From: JBBQCW01 sp038319025
GTDB lineage: Bacteria > Actinomycetota > Thermoleophilia > Solirubrobacterales > Solirubrobacteraceae
Length of the DNA stretch: 64,000 bases
NCBI GenBank assembly: GCA_038319025.1
Contig: JBBQCW010000005.1
Span: 132,214 to 196,213 of the forward strand
Direction of reading: 5' to 3'
The position numbers and the translations under genes were made by a program. Numbering within the stretch: the first letter of the stretch is position 1; every line of letters begins with the position of its first letter. The notes under the pieces were generated by a model. The model saw nothing but the letters and a program-made list of their open reading frames with translations, did no database searches and had not been told where the DNA came from. Shown here piece by piece: positions 17,245 to 26,299 of this stretch.

Positions 17245-18927
17245 GTGAGTACTCCCTTCGACGTCAAACACCGCAGCCGTGCGCTGACCGACGGCCCCGC
17301 TCGCGCGCCCGCTCGTGCCTACCTGAAGGGCATCGGGTTTGACGACGAGGCGCTCAGCAAGCCGATCATCGGGGTCGCTCACAGCTGGATCGAGACGATG
17401 CCGTGCAACTTCAACAACCGGGTCCTCGCGGCCAAGGTCAAGGAGGGCATTCGGGAAGCCGGCGGCACGCCGATGGAGCTGAACACGATCGCCATCTCCG
17501 ACGGCATCACGATGGGCACCGAGGGCATGAAGACCTCGCTGGCCTCGCGGGAGGTGATCGCCGACTCGATCGAGCTCGTCGCCCGCGGCCACCTGTTCGA
17601 CGGAATCGTTTGCATCAGCGGCTGCGATAAGACCATCCCAGGCACCGTGATGGCGATGGCTCGCCTCGATATTCCGGGCCTGATGCTCTACGGCGGCTCG
17701 ATCCTGCCGGGCACGTTCCAAGGCCACGATGTGACGATCCTCGACGTCTTCGAGGCCGTGGGCAAGCATGCCGCCGGCACGATGACCGACGCGGAGCTGG
17801 CCGAGCTCGAGGAGGCCGCCTCGCCTGGTATGGGCGCTTGCGGCGCGCAGTTCACGGCCAACACGATGGCCATGGTCTACGAGGTCATGGGCATCTCCCC
17901 GATCGCCTCCTCAATGGTTCCGGCCGAGGACGCCACGAAGGCCGACGTGGCCGTCGCGGCGGGCAAGCTCGTGATGGACGTGCTGCGCCGCGGCCAGCGG
18001 CCGAGTGAGCTGATCACCAAGGAGTCACTGGAGAACGGGATCGCTGCTGCGGCCGGGTCCGGCGGGTCCACAAACGTTGTGCTCCACCTTCTTGCGCTGG
18101 CCCGTGAGGCCGGTGTCGAGCTGCATATCGACGAGTTCGATCGGATCTCCGAGCGGACACCGCTGTTCTGCGACCTGTCCCCGGGCGGCAAGTACCTTGC
18201 CCAGGACCTGTACCGCGCGGGTGGCGTGCCGCTCGTGCTGGCGCGGCTGAAGGAAGCCGGAATGCTCCACGAGAACCAGCCGACGGTGTCGAACATGACG
18301 ATCGGGGAAGCCGCCGACACCGCTGTCGAGCAGCCCGGCCAAAGGGTCGTCCTCCCGTTGGCCGAGGCGCTGGCTCCGAACGGCGGCTTGGCGATCCTGC
18401 ACGGCAACGTGGCGCCTGACGGCTGCGTGGTCAAACTCGCCGGCCACAACCAACGTTTCCACGCAGGGCCGGCGCGCGTGTTCGAGATGGAAGAGGACGC
18501 AATGGCCGCGGTGGTCGGCGATCACATCAACAAGGGCGACGTGATCGTGATCCGCAACGAGGGTCCCCGAGGCGGGCCTGGGATGCGCGAGATGCTGTCG
18601 GTCACCGCCGCGATCACCGGTGTCGGCCTGGGGGAGGATGTCGTGCTGCTCACCGACGGGCGCTTCTCGGGTGCCACGCACGGCTTCATGGGCGCCCACA
18701 TCGCACCTGAGGCCGTGGAAGGTGGCCCGATCGCCGCAATCCACGAAGGCGACACAATCACGATCGACGTTGCCGCCAAGCGCATCGATGTGGCGTTGGA
18801 CGATGAGGAGATCGCCCGTCGCATCGCCGCCTACGAGCCGCCGGTGCGGGACGTGCCAGTCGGCGTCCTGTCCAAATACCGCAAACTCGTATCGAGCGCC
18901 GCCCACGGCGCCGTCACGATCGGCTGA
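17245..18927 (+). CDS. ilvD: Dihydroxy-acid dehydratase
   Basis: 560 aa, the normal IlvD length. It dehydrates dihydroxyisovalerate and dihydroxymethylvalerate in valine and isoleucine synthesis. Cluster-ligand and active-site segments are visible: MPCNFN, CISGCDKTIPGT, and GACGAQFTANTM, giving the three Cys expected of an Fe-S enzyme, and later GRFSGATHGFMGAHIAPEA. The GTG start follows a -10 box directly, and the frame upstream of it belongs to the preceding gene. No leader peptide or attenuator is visible. Confidence 0.96.
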   Translation: MSTPFDVKHRSRALTDGPARAPARAYLKGIGFDDEALSKPIIGVAHSWIETMPCNFNNRVLAAKVKEGIREAGGTPMELNTIAISDGITMGTEGMKTSLASREVIADSIELVARGHLFDGIVCISGCDKTIPGTVMAMARLDIPGLMLYGGSILPGTFQGHDVTILDVFEAVGKHAAGTMTDAELAELEEAASPGMGACGAQFTANTMAMVYEVMGISPIASSMVPAEDATKADVAVAAGKLVMDVLRRGQRPSELITKESLENGIAAAAGSGGSTNVVLHLLALAREAGVELHIDEFDRISERTPLFCDLSPGGKYLAQDLYRAGGVPLVLARLKEAGMLHENQPTVSNMTIGEAADTAVEQPGQRVVLPLAEALAPNGGLAILHGNVAPDGCVVKLAGHNQRFHAGPARVFEMEEDAMAAVVGDHINKGDVIVIRNEGPRGGPGMREMLSVTAAITGVGLGEDVVLLTDGRFSGATHGFMGAHIAPEAVEGGPIAAIHEGDTITIDVAAKRIDVALDDEEIARRIAAYEPPVRDVPVGVLSKYRKLVSSAAHGAVTIG

Positions 18928-18950
18928 GGACAAGCCGCCGTACCCCTGCC

Positions 18951-19526
18951 ATGCGCATCGCCATCGACATCGACTCCACGCTGCACCAGTACTGGGATGT
19001 GCTGTCGGATGCTGCGCGCCGGCGCTTCGGTGTCGAGTTGCCCTACGCCGAGCAGTACACATGGGGCATCACGCGCCTACGGCCCGACCAACTGGAGTTG
19101 GTAATCGCTGAGACCCACAGCGAGTCGGCGATCATGGCCGGGGTTCCCTACCCACACGCGGTGGAGACGGTCACGGCGTGGCACGACGCCGGGCACTACA
19201 TCCACATCACCAGCCACCGCTCGCACGACGCACACGCGTCCACGGCGCGCTGGCTGGACGCGATCGGCCTTCCCTACGACGATTTGCACTGTTCCGACGA
19301 CAAGGTCAGCCGGTGCACGGAGCTTGACATCGACTTGCTCATCGACGACGGGCCGCTGAACATCCGGGCCGCGGTGGAGGCCGGAATCGCCGTCGCGACC
19401 ATCGAGCACCCATGGAACGCCGACGTGCGGGTCGAGGAAGCCGTGATCAGCGCCGCGGATTGGCCGGGCCTGGCCGCTGCGCTGGAGCCGATTCTGAGCG
19501 CTTTGCCGGTCGCGGACGACCGCTGA
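18951..19526 (+). CDS. HAD-superfamily 5'-nucleotidase-like protein
   Basis: 191 aa. The N-terminal MRIAIDIDSTL supplies the DxD nucleophile motif (Asp6, Asp8) of HAD phosphatases, HITSHRSHDA is motif II, and DLLIDDGPLNIRAA is motif IV. Overall it fits the 5'(3')-deoxyribonucleotidase (NT5C/YqfW-like) group rather than a broad sugar phosphatase. Substrate not determined. Confidence 0.75.
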   Translation: MRIAIDIDSTLHQYWDVLSDAARRRFGVELPYAEQYTWGITRLRPDQLELVIAETHSESAIMAGVPYPHAVETVTAWHDAGHYIHITSHRSHDAHASTARWLDAIGLPYDDLHCSDDKVSRCTELDIDLLIDDGPLNIRAAVEAGIAVATIEHPWNADVRVEEAVISAADWPGLAAALEPILSALPVADDR

Positions 19527-19636
19527 CGCGACAACAAGTCGCAATACCGCTGGCAACCGTCGACCTCGTCGGCGCGCATGCGTAAGCTGGCAGAGCACGT
19601 TTCCCGTGCCCCAACGCCAGTCCAGAAGCCCTCTCC

Positions 19637-20686
19637 GTGAGCAAACGCGCCGTCATCATCACCGTATCCGCCGTCTTGGCGGTCCTCATCGTCGCCGGTG
19701 GGGGCCTGTTCGTGTACGACCAGGGCAACAAAGATCAGATCGCCAAGGGCGTTCAGGTCGGTGGCGTCGACGTTGGCGGCCTGAGCGCCACCGCGGCCCG
19801 CGCAAAGATTCGCCACGCCTACCTGGGTCAGCTGCGGCGCCCCGTCGTGATCCATTCGGCAGGTCACACGTTCAGACTTTCCGCCCGCCAGGCGCGGATC
19901 ACCGCCAACGTGGGAGCGATGGTCGATGAAGCGGTCGCCCGCAGCCGGCAGGGGGACCCGTTCACCCGAGCGGTGCGCGACCTGCAAGGTGGCACCGTCA
20001 ACGTGAACCTCACGCCGCAGGTCACGTATTCCGAGGCAGCGGTCGTGGGCCTGCTCAACCGCGTGAAGAAGTCGGTCAACCGCCCGTCGCAGGACGCCAC
20101 CGTCTCCTTCACCGCCGGCACGTTCACCACCGTCGCCGCCAAAGATGGCCTTCAGGTCCGCCTCGCGCCTCTGCATCGCCGCATCGACAAAGTGATCGTG
20201 TCGCCCGACGCGAGCCGCCGGCTGATCGCCACGACGCGGCGCACCGTGCCCAAGGTGACCACGGCGGCGATCGACAAGAAGTACGGCACCACGCTCGTGG
20301 TCGACCGTTCCAACTTCACGCTGAAGCTCTACAAGAATCTCAAGCTGCTGAAGACGTACTCGGTTGCCGTCGGCCAGCAGGGGTTGGAGACGCCCGCAGG
20401 GCTCTACAACATCCAGGACAAGCAGATCGACCCTGCCTGGCATGTGCCGCTGAGCGCTTGGACGGGCAAGCTGGCCGGCCAGACGATCCCCGGGGGAACA
20501 CCGCAGAACCCGCTCAAGGCTCGTTGGTTGGGAATCTTCGACGGCGCCGGTATCCACGGGGTGGACCCAAGTGAATACGGCAGCATCGGCCACGCCGCCT
20601 CGCACGGTTGCGTACGGATGCGTATTCCGGATGTGATCGACCTGTACGACCGCGTCCCCGTCGGCGCGCCGATCTACATCTCGTAG
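19637..20686 (+). CDS. L,D-transpeptidase (YkuD) with peptidoglycan-binding domain
   Basis: 349 aa. A membrane anchor (about 3-25) is followed by a PG_binding_4/VanW-type domain (GVQVGGVDVGGLSATAARAKI) and a C-terminal YkuD catalytic domain with IHGVDPSEYGSIGHAASHGCVRM; Cys325 is the nucleophile. It makes 3-3 crosslinks in peptidoglycan outside the membrane. The GTG start gives a positively charged N-terminus before the helix. A TAAGCT box about 50 nt upstream may be its -10. Confidence 0.9.
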   Translation: MSKRAVIITVSAVLAVLIVAGGGLFVYDQGNKDQIAKGVQVGGVDVGGLSATAARAKIRHAYLGQLRRPVVIHSAGHTFRLSARQARITANVGAMVDEAVARSRQGDPFTRAVRDLQGGTVNVNLTPQVTYSEAAVVGLLNRVKKSVNRPSQDATVSFTAGTFTTVAAKDGLQVRLAPLHRRIDKVIVSPDASRRLIATTRRTVPKVTTAAIDKKYGTTLVVDRSNFTLKLYKNLKLLKTYSVAVGQQGLETPAGLYNIQDKQIDPAWHVPLSAWTGKLAGQTIPGGTPQNPLKARWLGIFDGAGIHGVDPSEYGSIGHAASHGCVRMRIPDVIDLYDRVPVGAPIYIS

Positions 20687-20694
20687 AGGCGTCC

Positions 20695-21042
20695 TCAGGC
20701 TTCTTCGGCCGCACGCGCTTCAGCGGTGAAGATGTTCGGCGCGGCCGGACCCGGCGCGCCGGCGGTGCCGGGGAGGCCAATCTCCTCGATCGCCACCTCC
20801 TGCCACCCGCGCTGCAGGAGCAGGGTGTGATGGTCACTGTGGCGAATGACAAGCGTGCCGATGAAGATTCCGCGCTCGGATCGCCGCAGAACTGCGTGCC
20901 ACATCGTGGTCGCATCGCCGGACGCTCTGATGCGCAGCCAGGGGCGCTCGGGAAACCCGTCGCCGTCGCTGACACCGGCCGCGATCAGCTGGTGCTGGGT
21001 GGCGACCTGACCCGTGTCGGTATCGATGAAGAACAGCGCCAT
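20695..21042 (-). CDS. Hypothetical protein
   Basis: 115 aa; family not recognised. It begins MALFFIDTDTGQVATQHQ, has a beta-rich middle (TLVIRHSDHHTLLLQRGWQ) and an Ala/Pro-rich C-terminus. No signal or membrane segment. It is convergent with the L,D-transpeptidase gene and divergent from the recombinase with only 19 bp between starts, so the two promoters must overlap. Confidence 0.55.
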   Translation of the reverse strand: MALFFIDTDTGQVATQHQLIAAGVSDGDGFPERPWLRIRASGDATTMWHAVLRRSERGIFIGTLVIRHSDHHTLLLQRGWQEVAIEEIGLPGTAGAPGPAAPNIFTAEARAAEEA

Positions 21043-21061
21043 CTCTCCTGAGGATACGTCC

Positions 21062-21961
21062 GTGGCGCTGAACGAGGCCTGGCGCTCGGCGCTGCTCCTT
21101 TTCGACGGGGACCTGCAGCGCCGAGGAGCCGCCGAGAAGACCCGGAGGGCCTACGGGTTCGACCTCGGGCACTTTGCGGTTTGGTGCACCCGCCAAGACC
21201 TTGCCCCCGAGGACGTGTCGGTCAAGGCGTTGCGCCGGTACGCGGCCGTGCTGTCACAGGCGCGGGCTGCACCCACCACCGTCGCGCGCAAGCTGGCGGC
21301 GCTACGCGCCTTCTACCGTACGCTGCGCGAGCACGGACGCGTAACCCAGAATCCGGCCGAACTCGTGCCGTCACCCAAGCGCCCGCGGGAGCTCCCGCGG
21401 GTCCTGCGGCCGGAGGAGATCGCTGCGCTGCTCGACGGCATCCCGGCCGGTACCCCGCTGGATCTGCGGGATCGCGCTCTGTTTGAACTGGCCTATTCCT
21501 CCGGATTGCGGGCCGAAGAGATAGTCAACCTCGATGTCGTCTCGATCGATCACGACGCCGAGCAGGTGCGGATCGAGGGCAAGGGTGGCAAGACGCGCTT
21601 CGTTCCCGTCGGCGAACCGGCGCTCCGCGCGCTGGACCGGTGGCTGGCCTCCGGGCGCGCGGCATTGGAGCGGGGCGACGGCCAGCAGGCGTTGTTCCTC
21701 TCCAAATCCGGTCGGCGGCTTTCCACATCGGACGTTCGACGGCGCCTGCGCGTGTGGGCCCGACGGGCGGCGCAACAAGGCGGCGTGCACCCGCACGCGC
21801 TCCGCCACTCCTTTGCCACCCACCTGCTGGATGGCGGTGCTGATCTGCGCGCGATCCAGGAGATGCTGGGTCACGCGTCGATCTCCACGACGCAGGTCTA
21901 CACCCGGGTCGAGTCTGCTCGGCTGAAGGCGGCCTACGCCAAGTCGCATCCGCGCGCCTGA
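21062..21961 (+). CDS. Tyrosine recombinase XerC/XerD type
   Basis: 299 aa, the usual Xer length. A core-binding SAM-like domain (about 5-95) precedes the catalytic domain with the full active-site set: Arg150 (SGLRAEEIVNL), Lys174, His245 and Arg248 (HALRHSFATHLL), His271 (LGHASIS) and Tyr280 (VYTRVE). Chromosome dimer resolution is the likely role. It is not adjacent to any att-like repeat and is clearly a different protein from the element integrase at 29.7 kb. Start GTG. Confidence 0.9.
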   Translation: MALNEAWRSALLLFDGDLQRRGAAEKTRRAYGFDLGHFAVWCTRQDLAPEDVSVKALRRYAAVLSQARAAPTTVARKLAALRAFYRTLREHGRVTQNPAELVPSPKRPRELPRVLRPEEIAALLDGIPAGTPLDLRDRALFELAYSSGLRAEEIVNLDVVSIDHDAEQVRIEGKGGKTRFVPVGEPALRALDRWLASGRAALERGDGQQALFLSKSGRRLSTSDVRRRLRVWARRAAQQGGVHPHALRHSFATHLLDGGADLRAIQEMLGHASISTTQVYTRVESARLKAAYAKSHPRA

Positions 21962-22028
21962 GCGCACGTTTGCGCCCGGACCATGCCGGACGTAGGCTCG
22001 TCTTCTCACCCGAGCAGAGGAGCCAGGC

Positions 22029-24080
22029 ATGCACGCAGCAGCGGACCGCATCCGCAACGTCGCGCTCATCGGCCACCGCGGCAGCGGCAAGACCTCGCTG
22101 TTCGAGGCGCTGCTGTTCGAAGCGGGCGTGGTGAACCGGCTGGGCACCGTCGTCGACGGAACGACCGTGTCCGACGACGATCCCGATGAACAGGCGCGCC
22201 AGATGTCGATCGGCGCGACGCTCAACACGTTCGGCTGGCAGGACCGGCGCATCAACCTGCTCGACACGCCGGGGGAGGCGAGTTTCGTAGCCGACGCGCT
22301 CGGCGCGTTGCGGGTGTGCGAGTCGGCGATCTTTGTCGTCAACGGCGTGGCCGGCGTGGAGCCGAGCACGACCCGATTGTGGGCCCGCGCGGCGGAGTTG
22401 GACATCGCCCGCATGGTGTTCGTGAACATGCTCGACCGCGAGCGCGCCGACTTCTTCGCCGTATTGGCGCAACTCAAGGCCACCTTCGGGCGGCACATGG
22501 TCGCCACCGAGATCCCGATCGGCGCTCAGTCTGGTGTCCGTGGCGTCATCGACCTGGTCGATATGACGGCCTTCGAATACCCGACGGCCGATCGCGGGGC
22601 GTGCCGCGAGATTCCGATCCCCGAAGACCTGCAGGACCTCGCGGCGCAGTACCGCGAGAAGCTCATGGACGAGGTCGCCGAGGTCAGTGACACTTTGATG
22701 GAGCGCTATCTCGAAGGCGAGGAGATCTCCCACGAGGAGATCGTCGGTGCGCTCAAGGAGGGCACCAACCACGGCGGCATCTTCCCTGTCGTGTGCGGGG
22801 TCGCGACCGCCAACCTCGGGACCAATCGGCTGCTCGACGCGATCGTCGAGGACCTCCCGTCGCCCGTGAAACACGGCGGCCTGGAACTTGAGCAGATCAC
22901 GTTGCAGCCCAGCGAGGACGCGCCGCTCTTCGCCTATGTCTTCAAGACTCGCGCAGATCCCTTCGCCGGGCGCATCAACCTGTTCCGCGTTTACCAAGGG
23001 GTGCTGAGGGCCGATAGCCAGGTGCTCAACACGCGCGCGCACGCGAAGGAACGCATCGGGCAACTGGTGGCCACGCGCGGCCGAGAGACCGAGCACCCGA
23101 CCGAGTTCGGGCCCGGTGACATCGGCGCCGTACCCAAGCTGAAGGAGACCAGAGCAGGGGACTGGCTGGCCGAACGCGATGAGCCGATCGACATGCCGGC
23201 GATCGCCCTGCCCGCTCCGGTCATGGCCTTCGCCATGGAGGCGGTCGGCGACGAGGACAAGGTCTTCACCGCGCTTCGGCGCTTACAGGAGGAGGACCCG
23301 ACGATCGACCTTCACCGCGACACACAGACGGGTGAGCAGATCGTCGCCGGGCTTTCGCAGGTCCATGTGGAAGTCATCGTCGACCGGCTTCGATCGCGGT
23401 TTGGGGCCGAAGTGATCCTCAAGCCGCCGCGGGTCCCCTATCAGGAGACGATTCGCATCTCGGCCCGCGCGCACGGCCGGCACAAGAAGCAGTCGGGCGG
23501 GCGCGGACAGTTCGGGGACTGCCACATCACCATCGAACCGCTCGCGCACGGGGCCGGCTTTGAGTTCGTGAATGAGATCAAGGGCGGAGTGGTACCCACC
23601 TCCTTCATCCCGGCCGTGGAGAAGGGGGTGCGAGAGGCGATGGAACACGGGGCGGCCGCCGGGTACCCGGTGAAGGATGTGCGGGTCCGTCTTCAGGACG
23701 GCACCTACCACGCCGTGGACTCTTCGGAGATGGCCTTCAAGCTGGCTGCTGCCTCAGCGATGCGCGAGGCGCTCGCCGCCGCTCATCCGGTGCTGCTGGA
23801 GCCGATCATGCTGGTCACGCTCGACGTGCCCGATCACAGTGTGGGGGAGGTGATCGGCGACCTCAATGGGCGCCGTGGCCGCCCGCAGGGCATGGAGCCG
23901 ACCGCCGGTATGACACAGGTCAGGGCTGAGGTGCCGATGGCCGAGATGCTCACCTACGCGCCTGACCTGCGCTCCCTCACCGGTGGGCAGGGGGACTACA
24001 CGATGGAGTTCGCCCACTACGAGGAAGTTCCGCCGCATCTGGCCGCCAAGCTCGTCGAGCAGGCCCACGCCGTGGCCTGA
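22029..24080 (+). CDS. EF-G-like translational GTPase (EF-G2 type)
   Basis: 683 aa with the five-domain EF-G layout. P-loop GHRGSGKTS at 15-23 and DTPGEASF near 79, but the guanine-specificity motif is NMLD (about 134) rather than NKxD, as in several EF-G2 paralogues. Domain IV and V signatures are present (GGRGQFGDCHITIEP; NGRRGRPQGMEP). EF-G2-type proteins are dispensable paralogues and the real role is unclear. The ATG has AGAGGAG at a good distance, and a TAGGCT box lies at 21993-21998. Confidence 0.88.
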   Translation: MHAAADRIRNVALIGHRGSGKTSLFEALLFEAGVVNRLGTVVDGTTVSDDDPDEQARQMSIGATLNTFGWQDRRINLLDTPGEASFVADALGALRVCESAIFVVNGVAGVEPSTTRLWARAAELDIARMVFVNMLDRERADFFAVLAQLKATFGRHMVATEIPIGAQSGVRGVIDLVDMTAFEYPTADRGACREIPIPEDLQDLAAQYREKLMDEVAEVSDTLMERYLEGEEISHEEIVGALKEGTNHGGIFPVVCGVATANLGTNRLLDAIVEDLPSPVKHGGLELEQITLQPSEDAPLFAYVFKTRADPFAGRINLFRVYQGVLRADSQVLNTRAHAKERIGQLVATRGRETEHPTEFGPGDIGAVPKLKETRAGDWLAERDEPIDMPAIALPAPVMAFAMEAVGDEDKVFTALRRLQEEDPTIDLHRDTQTGEQIVAGLSQVHVEVIVDRLRSRFGAEVILKPPRVPYQETIRISARAHGRHKKQSGGRGQFGDCHITIEPLAHGAGFEFVNEIKGGVVPTSFIPAVEKGVREAMEHGAAAGYPVKDVRVRLQDGTYHAVDSSEMAFKLAAASAMREALAAAHPVLLEPIMLVTLDVPDHSVGEVIGDLNGRRGRPQGMEPTAGMTQVRAEVPMAEMLTYAPDLRSLTGGQGDYTMEFAHYEEVPPHLAAKLVEQAHAVA

Positions 24081-24135
24081 CGGGACCTGCCCAGACGCGG
24101 CATCTGGCGCAGGCGCTGCTACCCTCGCTCGCTCG

Positions 24136-24900
24136 ATGACCCGCCGAACGATCTCCACTGTGCACGAACCTGTGGCTTGTGCCGTCTGTGGCCGCACGCT
24201 CCTACGGGGCGAGTTGCCGAGCGCATTTCTGCACGCCGGCCACCGCCGCACCGTGTGCGAGTTGTGCACTCCGCGAGCCGTCCATGACGGTTGGATTCGC
24301 GAAGGCGCCGACGACGCCGGTGCCGGGGCCTCCCGCCCCCGCCGCGTGCGGTCGGGCAGCAACTTCCTCGAGCGTCTGCGGGCGCGCCGCGAAGAGGAGT
24401 CCTCCCCCGAACTTGAGCCGATGGCCGATGGCCTGGGTGGCCAGGAAGCGCCCCGTGGGTCGTTCGCCGGCGGGGAATTTCACCATGCTCCCGACCCGGT
24501 GGCTCCGATCCATGTGACCGAGGCCGAAGCGCTGCTGGCCCCCGAGCCACGCAACGTGCACGCCGTTCCCACCAACGCCGACCTCAAGGTCGCGCGGGCG
24601 ATGGACGTCTTCAACACCAGTGAGCACCCGAGCACGGTGGCCAGCATCACGCGGTCCTTGGGCGTGCCGTTCGTCTCGGTCCGTCCGTCGGTCAGCGAGG
24701 GTGCGGTCGTGACGATCGTCGTCGGTTGGGAACTGAGCTGGTATCGGTACGAGATCGATCTGAGCGACGAGGCGGCCGGCGTCCGGGTCGGCGACAAGGG
24801 GTATGAGCTCAGCGAGCTCGACCCGGCCGATCACGTCGCCAACGCGGCCGCGGACGCGCAGGGGTACCTGCATCCCGCCGCGTCCCTTCCCGCCGCGTGA
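24136..24900 (+). CDS. Zinc-ribbon protein of unknown function
   Basis: 254 aa; family not recognised. The N-terminus has CAVCGRTLLRGELPSAFLHAG followed by VCELCTP, a four-Cys zinc ribbon. The middle (about 65-140) is basic then acidic and probably disordered. The C-terminal 110 residues form a compact domain (LKVARAMDVFNTSEHPSTVASITRSLG and VVTIVVGWELSWYRYEIDL). It overlaps the RNase H-like gene by 4 bp (GTGA), so the two are translated together. Confidence 0.65.
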   Translation: MTRRTISTVHEPVACAVCGRTLLRGELPSAFLHAGHRRTVCELCTPRAVHDGWIREGADDAGAGASRPRRVRSGSNFLERLRARREEESSPELEPMADGLGGQEAPRGSFAGGEFHHAPDPVAPIHVTEAEALLAPEPRNVHAVPTNADLKVARAMDVFNTSEHPSTVASITRSLGVPFVSVRPSVSEGAVVTIVVGWELSWYRYEIDLSDEAAGVRVGDKGYELSELDPADHVANAAADAQGYLHPAASLPAA

Positions 24901-25298
24901 AGCTGACGATCCACGTCGACGGCGGTTCGCGAGGGAACCCCGGCCCCGCCGCCGCGGGCGCATTCCTCACCGATGCCGGCGGCGCTGTGGTGGACGAGGC
25001 GACCGAGCTGCTGGGGTCTCAGACCAACAACGTCGCCGAGTATCGAGCGGTGCTGCTGGGGCTGGCCCGTGCTCGGGAACTCGGTGCCACGGAGGTCGAA
25101 GTCGTCAACGACTCCGAACTGATCGCCAAGCAGATCAACGGCCAGTACAAAGTCAAGCACGCCGCGATGCGCCCGCTGTATCTGGACGCTCTGGAGGCGC
25201 TCCGCGGTTTTGAGCGCTGGACGGTGCGAACCGTCCGCCGCGAGCAGAACGTCGAGGCAGACCGCCTCGTGAACGAAGCGCTCGACGGACTGCGCTGA
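24897..25298 (+). CDS. Ribonuclease HI-family protein
   Basis: 133 aa. It begins MKLTIHVDGGSRGNPGPAA, with the first catalytic Asp, followed by NNVAEYRAVLLGLARA (Glu), VEVVNDSELIAKQINGQY (Asp) and RREQNVEADRLVNEAL (Asp), the complete DEDD set of the short bacterial/archaeal RNase HI group. It would degrade RNA in RNA-DNA hybrids. It starts at a GTG overlapping the preceding zinc-ribbon gene. Confidence 0.88.
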   Translation: MKLTIHVDGGSRGNPGPAAAGAFLTDAGGAVVDEATELLGSQTNNVAEYRAVLLGLARARELGATEVEVVNDSELIAKQINGQYKVKHAAMRPLYLDALEALRGFERWTVRTVRREQNVEADRLVNEALDGLR

Positions 25299-25308
25299 GA
25301 ACCGGGCG

Positions 25309-26247
25309 CTAGGCCAGGGCCGGCACGGCGAAGTCGTAGGTGACGCCGGTTAGTTCCTCTGAGACCTGCCACAGTCGGGCCGCGTCGGCAGTGTCGTGCG
25401 AGCGACTGTTGGAGCCGGTCACGCGCGGGTTGCCGCGCATCTCTCCGAACCCGTCCGGGCCGACGAAGCTGCCACCGGGCACAGGCCCGGTCGCGGCGTA
25501 CAACGTAGGGAGCGCGCCGTGCTCGGCGTCCTGCGCCAACAGCTTGTTGGCCAGCACGTTGATCTTCTCCTCGATCCCGTTGCCGGTCATCTTGGCGCTC
25601 GCCGTCTGAAGGTTCGTTGCTGCGTATCCCGGGTGCGCGGCGGTGCTCGTCAGCGGCACACCGGCGGCGTCGGCGTTGCGCTGCAACTCGTAGGTGAACA
25701 GCAGGTTGGCCAGCTTCGCTTGGCCGTACGCCGTCCAGCGCATGTACCGCCCGGTGCCCTGCAGATCGTCAAAGCGCATCTTGCCCATCTTGTGGGCGTT
25801 GCTGCTCACGGTGGTCACGCGGGGCGTGTCGGTGGCGAGCAGCTGGGGGAGAAGGAGCCCGGTGAGAGCGAAATGACCGAGGTGGTTGGTGCCGAACTGC
25901 ATCTCGAACCCGTCGGCCGTCTCGCGGCGCGGGATCGCCATGATGCCCGCGTTGTTGACCAGCAGGTGCAGACCGTCGTGGGCAGCAGCGAACGTGGCGG
26001 CGAACGAGCGGACGGAACTCAGGTCGGCGAGATCCAGCGCCAAGAACTCGACGGACGCGTCGGGCACCGCAGCCCGCAGGTCGGTGATCGCGGCCTCGGC
26101 CCTCTCTTGGGACCGGCAGGCCAGAACCACATGGGCGCCGGCGCGCGCCAACTCGCGGGCGGTGACGAAACCGATCCCGCTGTTGGAGCCGGTGACGACG
26201 GCGGTGTGGTCGGTGAGAGAAGGGATGTCGGCGGTTGTCCAAGGCAT
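25309..26247 (-). CDS. Short-chain dehydrogenase/reductase (retinol dehydrogenase-like)
   Basis: 312 aa. Rossmann motif TGSNSGIGFVTA near 18-29, NNAGIMA near 91-97, and the YGQAK catalytic Tyr/Lys. The long form with LDLADLSSVRSFA resembles the RDH/WWOX-like SDRs. Substrate unknown. ATG 26247 gives a normal N-terminus; the frame is open upstream but overlaps the divergent gene. A TAGCCT -10 box is 7 nt before the start. Confidence 0.88.
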   Translation of the reverse strand: MPWTTADIPSLTDHTAVVTGSNSGIGFVTARELARAGAHVVLACRSQERAEAAITDLRAAVPDASVEFLALDLADLSSVRSFAATFAAAHDGLHLLVNNAGIMAIPRRETADGFEMQFGTNHLGHFALTGLLLPQLLATDTPRVTTVSSNAHKMGKMRFDDLQGTGRYMRWTAYGQAKLANLLFTYELQRNADAAGVPLTSTAAHPGYAATNLQTASAKMTGNGIEEKINVLANKLLAQDAEHGALPTLYAATGPVPGGSFVGPDGFGEMRGNPRVTGSNSRSHDTADAARLWQVSEELTGVTYDFAVPALA

Positions 26248-26254
26248 GGTCCCC

Positions 26255-26260
26255 AGGCTA
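26255..26260 (-). promoter_or_regulatory. -10 box (TAGCCT) of the SDR gene
   Basis: 7 nt before the ATG at 26247; it forms a back-to-back promoter pair with the TAGGCT box at 26287. Confidence 0.45.
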
Positions 26261-26286
26261 CCCGTCGCCCGATCCCGCCTGGCCCG

Positions 26287-26292
26287 TAGGCT
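26287..26292 (+). promoter_or_regulatory. -10 box (TAGGCT) of the glycosyltransferase gene
   Basis: 7 nt before the ATG at 26300, no Shine-Dalgarno sequence; leaderless arrangement. Confidence 0.5.
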
Positions 26293-26299
26293 CACGGCG

